DNA of 64,000 nucleotides from Candidatus Bathyarchaeota archaeon (GTDB lineage: Archaea; Thermoproteota; Bathyarchaeia; Bathyarchaeales; Bathycorpusculaceae): contig JAOZHX010000012.1 in assembly GCA_026014665.1 (NCBI GenBank), positions 1 through 64,000 of the forward strand, written 5' to 3'. How positions within the stretch are numbered: the stretch's first letter is position 1; the number at the start of each line of letters is the position of its first letter. Of this stretch, positions 1 through 9,690 are shown in pieces. The notes beneath the pieces were generated by a model. The model searched no databases. It was not told the origin of the DNA and saw only the letters and a program-made list of their open reading frames with translations. The position numbers and the translations under genes are program-made.

Positions 1-12
1 CCCAAAGGCAGA

Positions 13-396
13 ATGTACGACTTAAGAGTCCACAGCCTACGCAAATACTTCAAAACACAACTCTTAGCCTTAGGCGTCCAACCCGACTACGTTGACTACA
101 TGATGGGACACACCATCGACACCTACCACGACATTCAAAGCATAGGAATCGACAAGCTCCGTAACGTGTACGCGGCAGCAGGCCTATCGATTAGACCCAA
201 AACCCAAGTCAGCAAGGTCGAGGCACTCAAAGAAATCATCCGTGCATGGGGAATGAACCCAGAACAAGTCCTCGCCAGAGACGCATTAGCTGAAGGCGCA
301 ACCACCTACAAGAGTCAGGAAGACTTAGAAGCCCATCAATTAACTGTGCTCGCCAACCAGATTAGACAACTCGTGCAGGAATCGGCTAAAACCTAA
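13..396 (+). CDS. Tyrosine recombinase/integrase C-terminal domain; 5' end probably upstream of the window
   Basis: HSLRKYF (HxxR) and MGHTIDTYHDIQ (H...Y) catalytic motifs; frame is open to the window edge. Confidence 0.8.
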   Translation: MYDLRVHSLRKYFKTQLLALGVQPDYVDYMMGHTIDTYHDIQSIGIDKLRNVYAAAGLSIRPKTQVSKVEALKEIIRAWGMNPEQVLARDALAEGATTYKSQEDLEAHQLTVLANQIRQLVQESAKT

Positions 397-514
397 CGGT
401 TCATATCCGCCGCCAGAGGTGGACCAACCAGCGGCCCCACCACACTCCTATAGGCCCCTATTTATATAGGGTCTAAGAGTTTTTCTGCTTGTGAGCATAT
501 TTAAAGGCTTTCGG

Positions 515-1815
515 CTATTTACGCTTCCTAAAGAGCTTAACTTCTCCAAAGTCGCAAACGTATTCAAAGCCTGCCTCAACTAGCTTTTGAGCGTCTTCTA
601 CGGTTTTAGCGGTTGCTGAATGGAACTCATCGTTCTTGAAGGTGATGAGCTGAGTATATAGCAGGGTATTTTGGATGTTCTTGTGACCGAGCAGTTTCAT
701 GACGTGTAAGATGTCTTTGGTCTTTGCGTATTCAGTGGTTGCTTTCCAGTGGCGGAAGGTGTGGAAGTGTATTTTCTTTAAGCGGTCGTTCTTAAGGTTG
801 TTTGCTATTCGTTTTCTCTGTAATCGAAATGCTCTTGCGAAGTGACGCTGACTGCATCCGTAAGGCTGTTCTGAGTCTCTTGGTAGGCTGTTTAGCATTG
901 CTATTAGCTGTGGCGAGATTGGGAGTTGTCTTGGTTCGCTGCCTTTTTCGGGTGTTATGTCGACGGTTCTGTTTTCAAAGTTAAAGTCGGCCCACTTGAG
1001 CATGAAGGCTTCTCCGCATCGCATCCCTGTTTCTTTGAGTAGCTTTAGAAACGTTGCCGTTTTCCTATTGCAGCCAGCGATTAAGCTGTCGATCTCTTGC
1101 TCTGTTGGGATGAAAGGTATTTTTTAACACTCTTGAACTTTGGCGGATTCCAATTTAGACCTTGCATCTTTAGGAAGAGGCTATAGGTTTCGACTGCGAT
1201 TTCTTTGGTCTTTACTTGCCAGTTCTGTTGTCTTGCGAGCATTTCTTTAACTGATTCTGGGTCTGCTAAGTTGGCGCCTCTATTTGTCATTGTTTTTAGG
1301 AAGCGGATTCGGCGTGTGATGGTGGTTTCGGCGTAGCCTTCTTTTTGCATCCAGAAGGCGTATTCAAGGATTTTTCCTTTGACTTCTTCGTTTCTACGCA
1401 GAACTTCAATTGCCTGTTGTTCTGCTACCAAGTTTTTCGTCTCCGTAACGCATATTTGGCAAGAAGATACTATGCCGGTTTTGCTTTTTAATGACTTCGT
1501 ATCAAACCTTTCAACGGCTTTAGCGGCTTCTTTGGCTCTTTTGGTGTCGTTTGGGTCTGAAAAGCGCAGTTTACAATCTCGACATAGCCAACGCTGAATA
1601 TCAAAGCCATCAGCCGTGAAACGTTTGGAATCTCGCCACAGCCTTCTAGATTGACATCTAGGACAAGTAAGGTTTGGGGGGTTGGAGCCAGCGGACAAAC
1701 TATCCGACTTGCAATTAACTGGCTTTTTGCCAAATACTGGAGACGAATCAACCTGCAAACGGCAAAAGGCTATTGCAGATTTGATGCGAAAAGCGATAGC
1801 GGAACAGAAAAACAA
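515..1815 (-). pseudogene. Tyrosine recombinase with N-terminal zinc ribbon, split by a -1 frame change into ORFs 1081-1815 and 515-1024
   Basis: N-terminal part has LTCPRCQSRR...WLCRDCKLRF zinc ribbon and SAM-like helices. C-terminal part has TGMRCGEA, HTFRH and LLGHKNIQNTLLYTQL. Reading gttaaaaaatacc with one more A continues VKK-IPFIPTEQEIDSLIAGCNRKTATFLKLLKETGMRCGEAF. Confidence 0.8.
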
Positions 1816-2020
1816 AACCCCTTGATAAAATAGAAACGGTAAAGTCTTATTTGTTTAGAGCGCATTAATAGGCTTACACTTGGATGAGAGGATAAGCGTT
1901 GGCTAAGCAGCAGACCTTAAACGGTAAATCAGCAAACGGCAACGGCGCGAATTTGGGTTTTGAGCAGAAACTTTAGTAGGCGATTTGGCACTTGTTAAAA
2001 TAAACTGTCAACCGCTATTT

Positions 2021-2551
2021 TTATTGGATAATTAGTTCCTTAATTCTCTCTACAACGGTTTCTATTTGTTTGCTGTCTTTCAATCCTGTTATAACAACTT
2101 TTCCCGAAGCGAAAACCAAAATGCTAGTCTTAAAAGGTTGCTGTAACCTAAGGATTGCTCCCGGGAACTGTTCGGGTTCATAGATGACTCTTGTTTTCTG
2201 TGCCAGTTCTTCAAGGTTGACTTGTTGTTCAAAGTCTGCTGTGGCTACGATGTTTTGGGTTTTTGGCTCCAACACGACTTCCTTGATTAAGCCTTTTTCG
2301 GCAAGAAATCGTTTGGCAAGTTGCAGTTCTTTTTGGGCTTGCTCTTCGCTTTTTGTTCCTACACTAATCATTTTTCCCGAAGAAAAGATGGAGACTTTGC
2401 CCTGCATCCCCTTGGTTTTGAAGTATGCTACGCGTCCGCCGTAAACGTCGGAGTCATGGAAAATTTCGCCAAACCGTCGTAGCTCCTCAAAATCCATCTC
2501 TTGATTGAGGGAGGCGGTTGCAACGACGTTGACGATGGCAACTTTAACCAA
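2021..2551 (-). CDS. tbp: TATA-box-binding protein (TBP)
   Basis: Two-fold repeated saddle: IVNVVATASLNQEMDFEEL...VSIFSSGKMISVGTKSEEQAQ and QNIVATADFEQQVNLEEL...SILVFASGKVVITGLKD; TTG start overlapping the hsdM stop by 8 nt. Confidence 0.93.
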   Translation of the reverse strand: MVKVAIVNVVATASLNQEMDFEELRRFGEIFHDSDVYGGRVAYFKTKGMQGKVSIFSSGKMISVGTKSEEQAQKELQLAKRFLAEKGLIKEVVLEPKTQNIVATADFEQQVNLEELAQKTRVIYEPEQFPGAILRLQQPFKTSILVFASGKVVITGLKDSKQIETVVERIKELIIQ

Positions 2552-4034
2552 CTGTTGAGCCTTCAGCTTTCGCTGTTTTTAGTTCTTCTATGATGCTGTT
2601 GAATTGTTCAAGGGCTGACTCCAAGTTTTCGGCTATTTCTGCGGCTATGACTTCGGGTGCGGGGAGGTTTTCGGTGTCCTCTAAGCTTTCGTCTTTGAGC
2701 CAGAAGATGTCAAGGTTTGCTTTGTCTCTTTGGATGAGGTCTTTGTAGTCGAAGGCTTTGAATCGGTCTGTTTCTTTTCTGTCGTGGCGGTTTTTTGGGT
2801 TGTAGCAGGTTATGAAGTCTTCAAGGTCCTTGTAGGTTAGCTGGTTGGTTTTTAGGGTGAAGTGCTTGTTTGTGCGTAGGTCGTATATCCAGAGTTTTTG
2901 GGTCCAGGGGGTTTCGCTGGCGGGTTTACGGTCAAAAAACAGCACGTTGGCTTTGACGCCCTGTGCATAAAAGATGCCCGTCGGCAGCCTAAGAAGCGTG
3001 TGGACGTCGCATTCGTGGAGGAGTTTTCGGCGTATGGTTTCTCCTGCGCCTCCTTCAAAGAGGACGTTGTCGGGGACGACGATGGCGGCTTTGCCGTTGA
3101 TTTCCAGCAGAGTCTTAACGTGCTGTAGGAAGTTTAGTTGTTTGTTGCTGGTTGTTGCCCAGAAATCGTTGCGCTCGTAGGTTAGGGCTTCTTTGTCTGC
3201 TTTGCCGTCTCCGTTGGTTAGGGTGATGCTGCTTTTTTTGCCAAACGGCGGATTAGTTAAAACCATGTTGTAGCGTTTGCCTGGGTCAGCTATGAGTGAG
3301 TCGCCTGTTTCTATGGGGCATTGTTCGCCGTTTTCTCCGTCGATGCCGTGCAGGTAAAGGTTCATGACGCATAGGCGGACGACGGCGTCAACTATGTCTT
3401 TGCCGCTGAAGGTTTGGAATTTGAGGAATTTCTTTTGGGCTAAGTCAAGTTGGTAGTTGGCTGATATGTAGTCGTGGGCTGCGATGATGAAGCCGCCTGT
3501 GCCACATGCGGGGTCATGAATGGTCATGCCTGGCTTAGGCTGCATAACCTCAACAATAGCCTTGATGAGTTGACGCGGCGTGAAGTATTGTCCCGCTCCG
3601 CCCTTGATGTCTTCTGCGTTCTTTTGGAGTAAGCCCTCGTAGATTTCGCCTTTAACGTCTATATCCATGCCCAGCCAGGTTTCGTTGTTGATGAGTTCCA
3701 GTAGCCGTTTGAGTTTTGCGGGGTCCTGAATCTTGTTTTGCGCCTTGCGGAAAATCACGCCAAGCATGCCCTTCTCTTTGCCCAGTGTTTCGAGCAGGTG
3801 GCGGTAGTGGTTTTCCAGTTCGGTTCCGTCTTTTGCGATTAGGCTTGGCCAATCGTAGCCTTTGGGGATAGAGGATTCCCTGTTAAAAGGCGGCTTAGTC
3901 TGCTCATCCGCCATCTTCAAAAACAGCAGATACGTTAACTGCTCCACATAATCCCCATAACTAACCCCATCATCACGCAAAACATTACAATAATTCCAAA
4001 CACGCTGCACAATAGGCGCTGCATCACTTGACAT
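2544..4034 (-). CDS. hsdM: Type I restriction-modification system, methyltransferase subunit
   Basis: HDPACGTGGF and NPPFGKK motifs, AGQYFTPRQLIKAIVE, HsdM_N-like N-terminus. Confidence 0.96.
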   Translation of the reverse strand: MSSDAAPIVQRVWNYCNVLRDDGVSYGDYVEQLTYLLFLKMADEQTKPPFNRESSIPKGYDWPSLIAKDGTELENHYRHLLETLGKEKGMLGVIFRKAQNKIQDPAKLKRLLELINNETWLGMDIDVKGEIYEGLLQKNAEDIKGGAGQYFTPRQLIKAIVEVMQPKPGMTIHDPACGTGGFIIAAHDYISANYQLDLAQKKFLKFQTFSGKDIVDAVVRLCVMNLYLHGIDGENGEQCPIETGDSLIADPGKRYNMVLTNPPFGKKSSITLTNGDGKADKEALTYERNDFWATTSNKQLNFLQHVKTLLEINGKAAIVVPDNVLFEGGAGETIRRKLLHECDVHTLLRLPTGIFYAQGVKANVLFFDRKPASETPWTQKLWIYDLRTNKHFTLKTNQLTYKDLEDFITCYNPKNRHDRKETDRFKAFDYKDLIQRDKANLDIFWLKDESLEDTENLPAPEVIAAEIAENLESALEQFNSIIEELKTAKAEGSTVG

Positions 4035-5367
4035 ACTTACACAACTCCACTTGACTGTTTTTTAATTTATTGGTTAAACGTTCAGCCCTAATACGCTCTA
4101 ACAACCGCTCAGCAGGCTCATCAGAAGGGTCCTGAGGAACAAGCTTTCCCTCGAAGGCAGATTTCAGAACGCTTTGACGCAGCTTATCTGCTTGTTTAAG
4201 GATATTAATAATTGATTTATTGGTTTCATCGGCGATAGAAAGTCTATATTCAATTTCTCTGACAATTTGCTCTTGTTCCATTAATGGTGGTAGCTTAAAG
4301 TTAAGAGGATATATTTTTGTCGAAGAAATAACTGGCTGGGCTGTGCTGACTGAAAATTGATTTAAGTTGAGATTAGATAGTGAGTAGTAAAGAAATTTGA
4401 TATTCATGTACCAAGAGTCAACTACGAGCGCATTTTCAGTAACCCAGCTCTTAGGCGCTGTTATGTGAATAACTCCACACTTTGCACCCACTCTGCCTAT
4501 GATTACTTTGCTATCCTCGAATAGATATTTGCTGTAGTGCCCAGAGACGCCGTTTCCACCATAAACAGGGTATTCCCCTTCATTTTGCATTTGTCTTGTT
4601 GTGAGTCCCTCACCACTGTGGACCGAAATTATTTTCCCCAATTTAGTCCAAACCCAAGATTCAGGGAGCTCAGGCATTTCTTCACTGTTGTTATAAATTT
4701 GCTTATCAGTCCTTGCCTTTTTTGTTGATTCTTTAACTTTGATTATTCTTTCGAGCAGTTTTTGTGCTGGTTCTATTTGGTTTTTGTGTGTTTGTCGCCA
4801 TTGTTGTGTTAGTTTGCCTTCGAATGCTGCTTTTAGGACTGCTTGGCGGTAACGCTTAAGCTGCAACTGCACCGCACGCAACTGGGCGACCCCCGCATCT
4901 AAGTAAGAAAACAACACCTCAACCTTATCTGCAATTCGATATTGCTCTTGGAGAGGTGGAATGGGTACAATCGATTTCTCAAGATATTGGTAATGTCGCG
5001 CATAGCCTTTCTCTGGTAGCCTAAGAGCTTGCATAAAATAATAAAGCAACTTGGGAAAAAAGACCTTTGCTGGTTTGATGACCTTAACTCCATCGGCTCC
5101 AGCGACAAAGCTAAAGTCTACATATTTTATGACTTTGGTGTGGTCGCCGAAAACAATTATTGGGGAGTCAGTTGAGATTTTATATTCCTCGTGGTCGGTG
5201 TAACCCCCAATAAAATTTTGTCCTTGGTCAATTACTGGCAATATGCCTTTTTCCTTGTATTCGGATTGCTTTAGTTTTTTTCCTGTTAACGGAATATTTT
5301 CCGAAATCTCTGCAAACGAAGCACAAGTCCAACCTTTCGGTAAAGATATGACTTCTGCATCTGTCAT
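4024..5367 (-). CDS. hsdS: Type I restriction-modification system, specificity subunit
   Basis: Two target-recognition halves, each ending in a conserved helix (YRQAVLKAAFEGKLTQQW; LRQSVLKSAFEGKLVPQDPSDEPAERLLERI); between hsdR and hsdM. Confidence 0.95.
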   Translation of the reverse strand: MTDAEVISLPKGWTCASFAEISENIPLTGKKLKQSEYKEKGILPVIDQGQNFIGGYTDHEEYKISTDSPIIVFGDHTKVIKYVDFSFVAGADGVKVIKPAKVFFPKLLYYFMQALRLPEKGYARHYQYLEKSIVPIPPLQEQYRIADKVEVLFSYLDAGVAQLRAVQLQLKRYRQAVLKAAFEGKLTQQWRQTHKNQIEPAQKLLERIIKVKESTKKARTDKQIYNNSEEMPELPESWVWTKLGKIISVHSGEGLTTRQMQNEGEYPVYGGNGVSGHYSKYLFEDSKVIIGRVGAKCGVIHITAPKSWVTENALVVDSWYMNIKFLYYSLSNLNLNQFSVSTAQPVISSTKIYPLNFKLPPLMEQEQIVREIEYRLSIADETNKSIINILKQADKLRQSVLKSAFEGKLVPQDPSDEPAERLLERIRAERLTNKLKNSQVELCKYVK

Positions 5368-8129
5368 TTTACGAGCACCGTGTTTAGTTCTTCTAGTATG
5401 TTGTTTAGGTTGGTTCCGAAGAGTTGGTAGGCTTTGACTGCTCCGCCTCTCTGGTTAAAGGGCGCCAGTTCAAAGGAGTCGAGGTTTATGTTTAGGCTGG
5501 TGGTTATGTGTTGTTTTATCATGTTTAACCATTCTTTCTGTTCAGCCGTAAACTGCCTGCCTTGCTGTTCTTGCCTTGTTAGCCAGTCTTTAAAGTTACG
5601 GTCCACTTCCTCGGGAAACGGCTCCAAAACCTTAGCGTAGCCCAAAGCGAAGCGGACAAGAGAAACAATGTTTGTGAGCAGTTTCTGTGATCCTGCACCT
5701 TTAACTTTGGATTTTTCCAGCTGCTCATACGCAAGCCACAGCAGCTCAGGCGTGAGGTTGTAGGGTGGCTTTTCGATGGCTTCGGCTAGCTGCTTAACTT
5801 GGTCGAAGGTTAGTTGGCGCAGGTTGTAGGGTTTGCTGTAGAGGATTTGAAGCGCTGTGAGTTCGTCTTTGTTTTGGTCGATGAAGTCTTGGAAGCTCTT
5901 GATTTGAGCAGCTGCCAACTGCACTTTGGCCTGAATGTCTGGTCCAGCATAGACCAGGGTGTCTTTGCTGACATTGTCAATGGTTTGCTCATTCCGCTGC
6001 TTGACTTCGATTATTTTGTTTCGGAATTTAGGGTCATCAAATAATGTGCAGGCTTGTTTGCCCATTTCTTTAGCTGCCGCTTCAATCTGCTCTTCCGTGG
6101 GGGCTTCGGTTTGATAGAGCTGCTTGGCTTTTTCGATGTGTTTGTCGGGGTTAATGGCGTCTAATACTTGGTTGATTACTTGCCGAAGGGTTTTGCCTGG
6201 GATAGTGGCTTCGATTTCAGCCCTCTGCGTAGAATCAATTTCTTTATTGAATCTTGCAAGACGGCCAGCCAAAGAAGACAAAACATCCACATCAGAAACA
6301 CCCTGAGAAACTAACGCTAAAAGCCGCTTGAATGGCACCGTGGGTATTCGTTCCAGAGGTCGAGAATCAGTTTTATCGGTTTCACAAACACCCACCGCAT
6401 CCACAATAATGAAGTGGGTTTTGTGCTTGGCGTCGGAGGATACGCCGATTAAATCCGTGTCAGTTATGGTTCGGGTGCCCCGTCCCTTCATCTGTTCAAA
6501 GTAAACGTTTGAGTGGACATCCCGCATAAAGATGAGGCACTCCAGGGGTCGAATGTCTGTGCCTGTGGAAATCATGTCCACGGTGACGGCTATTCGGGGA
6601 TTATAGGAGTTTTGGAAGCTCTTGATTAAACTGTCAGGGCTCTCCTGCGTGCGGTAGGTGATTTTTTTGCAGAAATCATTGCCTTTCCCAAACTCTTCCC
6701 GCACAATTTCAACTATGTCCTCGGCGTGGCTGTCATCTTTAGCAAAAATCAAAGTCTTAGGCACATTAGTTCTGCCAGGAAAAATCTCCGTAAACAACCT
6801 ATCCCTAAAAGTCTTAACTACAAGGCGAATCTGGTCTTTAGCAACCACACTCCTATCCAACTCGTTAGCTTGATATTCAAGGGGGCTGTCAAGCTGCTCC
6901 CAACGCACTTTGCGCGTTAACCTATCCCGACGGTCAACATAGTACCCCGCTTCTACCTTGCTGCCGCCCTGCGTAATCTTGGTTTGGATACGGTAAACCT
7001 CATAGGGCACATTCACGCCGTCAGCAACCGCTCGGTCATGGCCATACTCCATAACAAGGTTTTGGTTAAAGAAACCCAGCGTCTGCTTAGAAGGCGTAGC
7101 CGTCAAACCCACAATAAAAGCGTCAAAATACTCAAGCACCTGACGCCACAGATTATAGATGGAGCGGTGGCACTCATCAACGATTATAAAATCAAACTTT
7201 TCAATGGGAACCGCAGGATAATACTCCACATCCACAGGCTTCAGACTGTCAACGGCCGTTTCAAACCCAGAAACCTCCTCATTCTCCTCCGCATAATCCT
7301 GATTCCTCAAAATCGCATACAACCGCTGAATCGTCGTAATGCAGACTCGGCTAACATCATCAATATTCTTAGACGTCAAACGCTGCACATTATAAATCTC
7401 AGTAAACTTGCGCCCATCATCAGGAGTAGCATAATTCTGAAATTCCTTCAGCGTCTGCTTACCAAGGTTAGTTCGGTCAACCAAAAACAAAACACGCTTG
7501 GCATCGGCATACTTGATTAAGCGGTAAGCCTCGGTTACGGCGGTGAAAGTTTTACCACTGCCACTGGCCATCTGAATAAGCGCACGGGGCTTAGCCTCCT
7601 TAAGCGACCACTCCAACCCCTCGATGGCTTCTATTTGGCAATCCCGCAAACCTTCCCGCTTCAAAGGCAGCATCCTACGCAGCCTATCCCTCAAAGTAGT
7701 TTCTTGATGTACCCATTCATGCAGCGTTTCAGGCTGATGAAAAGCAAACACTCGCCAAGAACGAAAATCGGGGTCTCTGACGTCTCGGAAGTAGGTTTCC
7801 GCTCCAGTGCTCTCGTAAGCAAAAGGCAACACATCACCCAAATGAGGGATGCTCTCGGGGAAATTGCGCAGGTACTTTTCGGTTTGCTCAGAAACCCCAC
7901 TCAACGTGGTGCCCGCTGGCTTAGCCTCAACCACGCCAACTGCATGACGCCCCACAAACAGCATGTAATCGGCAAACCCAGACTTCAACGGGTACTCACG
8001 CACGGCAACGCCCACGCCAGCGCCCAAATTCAAGTTCTCGTAATCCTGAAGCTTCCAACCTGCAAGCTCAAGCAGTTCATCTATTTTCTTACGTGCGGAT
8101 TCCTCGGGCTTCATCTCAAGCGGCACCAA
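5364..8129 (-). CDS. hsdR: Type I restriction endonuclease subunit R; start may be the internal ATG about 15 nt downstream
   Basis: ASGSGKTFTAVTEAYRL Walker A, DECHRS box, GLTATP, GRGTRT; 4-nt overlap with hsdS. Confidence 0.95.
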   Translation of the reverse strand: MVPLEMKPEESARKKIDELLELAGWKLQDYENLNLGAGVGVAVREYPLKSGFADYMLFVGRHAVGVVEAKPAGTTLSGVSEQTEKYLRNFPESIPHLGDVLPFAYESTGAETYFRDVRDPDFRSWRVFAFHQPETLHEWVHQETTLRDRLRRMLPLKREGLRDCQIEAIEGLEWSLKEAKPRALIQMASGSGKTFTAVTEAYRLIKYADAKRVLFLVDRTNLGKQTLKEFQNYATPDDGRKFTEIYNVQRLTSKNIDDVSRVCITTIQRLYAILRNQDYAEENEEVSGFETAVDSLKPVDVEYYPAVPIEKFDFIIVDECHRSIYNLWRQVLEYFDAFIVGLTATPSKQTLGFFNQNLVMEYGHDRAVADGVNVPYEVYRIQTKITQGGSKVEAGYYVDRRDRLTRKVRWEQLDSPLEYQANELDRSVVAKDQIRLVVKTFRDRLFTEIFPGRTNVPKTLIFAKDDSHAEDIVEIVREEFGKGNDFCKKITYRTQESPDSLIKSFQNSYNPRIAVTVDMISTGTDIRPLECLIFMRDVHSNVYFEQMKGRGTRTITDTDLIGVSSDAKHKTHFIIVDAVGVCETDKTDSRPLERIPTVPFKRLLALVSQGVSDVDVLSSLAGRLARFNKEIDSTQRAEIEATIPGKTLRQVINQVLDAINPDKHIEKAKQLYQTEAPTEEQIEAAAKEMGKQACTLFDDPKFRNKIIEVKQRNEQTIDNVSKDTLVYAGPDIQAKVQLAAAQIKSFQDFIDQNKDELTALQILYSKPYNLRQLTFDQVKQLAEAIEKPPYNLTPELLWLAYEQLEKSKVKGAGSQKLLTNIVSLVRFALGYAKVLEPFPEEVDRNFKDWLTRQEQQGRQFTAEQKEWLNMIKQHITTSLNINLDSFELAPFNQRGGAVKAYQLFGTNLNNILEELNTVLVK

Positions 8130-8259
8130 ACAAGGGTTAGTTAGCTATAATTCCATAGTTAAACTTTTAACATTTGTGAATACAAGTGACCGTTTGCAAG
8201 TAACTCTTCTAACAAGAATTATAAGCTGTCAGCTACAAAGGTAGTTGCTTGGTGTATTG

Positions 8260-8660
8260 ATGCCTAAATGCCCAAGGTGTAATTCGCCTGCAAAGCTTAC
8301 CGGTAAAGAATGAGAATATGACACATTCCATGTTAAGCAATATGCCTGCTCTGGCTGCGAAAAGAAGTTTATGGAATATCATAAAGATGGAAAAGTTAGT
8401 CGTACAATTCCAAAATCCAAGGCTGCCTAGCTTGGCGATAAAACCTTGCAGGGTATGGCCAGAGAACTTGTGGATATGGTTAGAAAGAACGTTATTATCG
8501 ATTGGACTTTGAGAGACAGCGTGCAATCAAAGCTACGAGTCATGGTTAAGCACATACTCAAGAAGTATGGTTACCCACCGGATAAACAAAAGCAACCATA
8601 ACAGTGCTAGACCAGGCTAAGCTGCTGTGCAAAGATTGGGCTGAGCCAGCCAATGACTAG
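8260..8660 (+). pseudogene. Relic of a zinc-ribbon protein joined to an HsdR C-terminal (DUF3387-like) fragment
   Basis: Hand translation: [111 protein letters not shown], then a frame change into TVLDQAKLLCKDWAEPAND*. Confidence 0.7.
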
Positions 8661-8678
8661 TTTAACAATCTATTAGAA

Positions 8679-9614
8679 TCATGCCGCAAGGATTTGTTGG
8701 ACATAAGGCTTCATCGCTTTTACAAAGTTGATCATCGTTGAAATAAGGGTCGAGTACATTTCTGACCACTTGTCCTCATCTCGCCAGCCGCCTAAGTCAA
8801 TTTGTTTCTTAACTCTACTTGCACGCCTATTGTCCAACTTTTGCCAATCTAGTTTATCGCCAAATTGCGCTTCTATTTCTGTTTTATGTTTTGAGAGTGC
8901 ATCAAAGAATGCCTTGTTTTCTTCCTTCTCCCCAATATCTATGTAAAGTTCAACGTCAGCGTTATGTTCTCTAATCACATAATTATAGCTCAGACCACTT
9001 GTACCAGCGGATGTTCCGACCCAACCAAATCGACTCGGAGAAATATTATCATGTAACTGGGTTTGTTTCTTAGCCGAAGCTAGTAGTCCTGTCCAGAATT
9101 TCTGTCTTATATCATACCTCTCGGCTCTTTCTTCCTTTATTTTGCCTACTTCTCTGGTCTCTTCATTTGGTCCAACGATTAAGGTAAACAAGGGTGCTGG
9201 GGCGGATGACCCGATCTTTACAGCTTCGACCTTTATCAAATAAAATGCAGTTGAGGAAGACTCATTTAGCCAAGTGATTGCGTGAACGTGTTCTGGTTGG
9301 GGATCAGCAACGATCCATATACCTGCTTTCGCCTCGACAGCTACTAAGTAAGTGATTAATTTGCCCAAATGATCATGGTTGCTCTTTTCAAGTTGATTTT
9401 CGATAACAACGGTATTTCCCATTTCATCTTCGGCTATCAAGTCAACACTAAAAGATCCAGCCGTTTTTTCTCGTTCTGGATTGGTCAACTGAAAATCTAA
9501 AATCTCAGTTAAAACATCAATGTTCTCCACAAGCCAAGGAGTAAAATCTTTTGCCTCATCTTTCCAAACATAACGCAGCGGAACTCTTTGCAGCTTCTCA
9601 ATCATAAATCCCAT
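8679..9614 (-). CDS. DUF4268-like / PD-(D/E)XK nuclease-superfamily protein
   Basis: SFSVDLIAEDEMGNTVVIENQLEKSNHDHLGKLITYLVAVEAKAGIWIV nuclease-like core; C-terminal FWTGLL...KHKTEIEAQFGDKLDWQKLDNRRASRVKKQID. Confidence 0.8.
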   Translation of the reverse strand: MGFMIEKLQRVPLRYVWKDEAKDFTPWLVENIDVLTEILDFQLTNPEREKTAGSFSVDLIAEDEMGNTVVIENQLEKSNHDHLGKLITYLVAVEAKAGIWIVADPQPEHVHAITWLNESSSTAFYLIKVEAVKIGSSAPAPLFTLIVGPNEETREVGKIKEERAERYDIRQKFWTGLLASAKKQTQLHDNISPSRFGWVGTSAGTSGLSYNYVIREHNADVELYIDIGEKEENKAFFDALSKHKTEIEAQFGDKLDWQKLDNRRASRVKKQIDLGGWRDEDKWSEMYSTLISTMINFVKAMKPYVQQILAA

Positions 9615-9690
9615 TTATATCTGAGCTCTCCTAAAAGTTTTTGCTGAAAATGAAGCATTCAACCACTATTATACCTGGCAATGCCTCATC

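Noticed and set aside
397-430. Second tRNA 3' end (acggttcatatccgccgcc) after the left integrase
   Set aside because: The T-stem would have only about three pairs; kept only as weak context for the att hypothesis.
6984-8144. Long plus-strand ORFs antisense to hsdR (6984-7520, 7635-8144)
   Set aside because: They lie fully inside the well-supported hsdR gene on the other strand and have no recognisable motifs.
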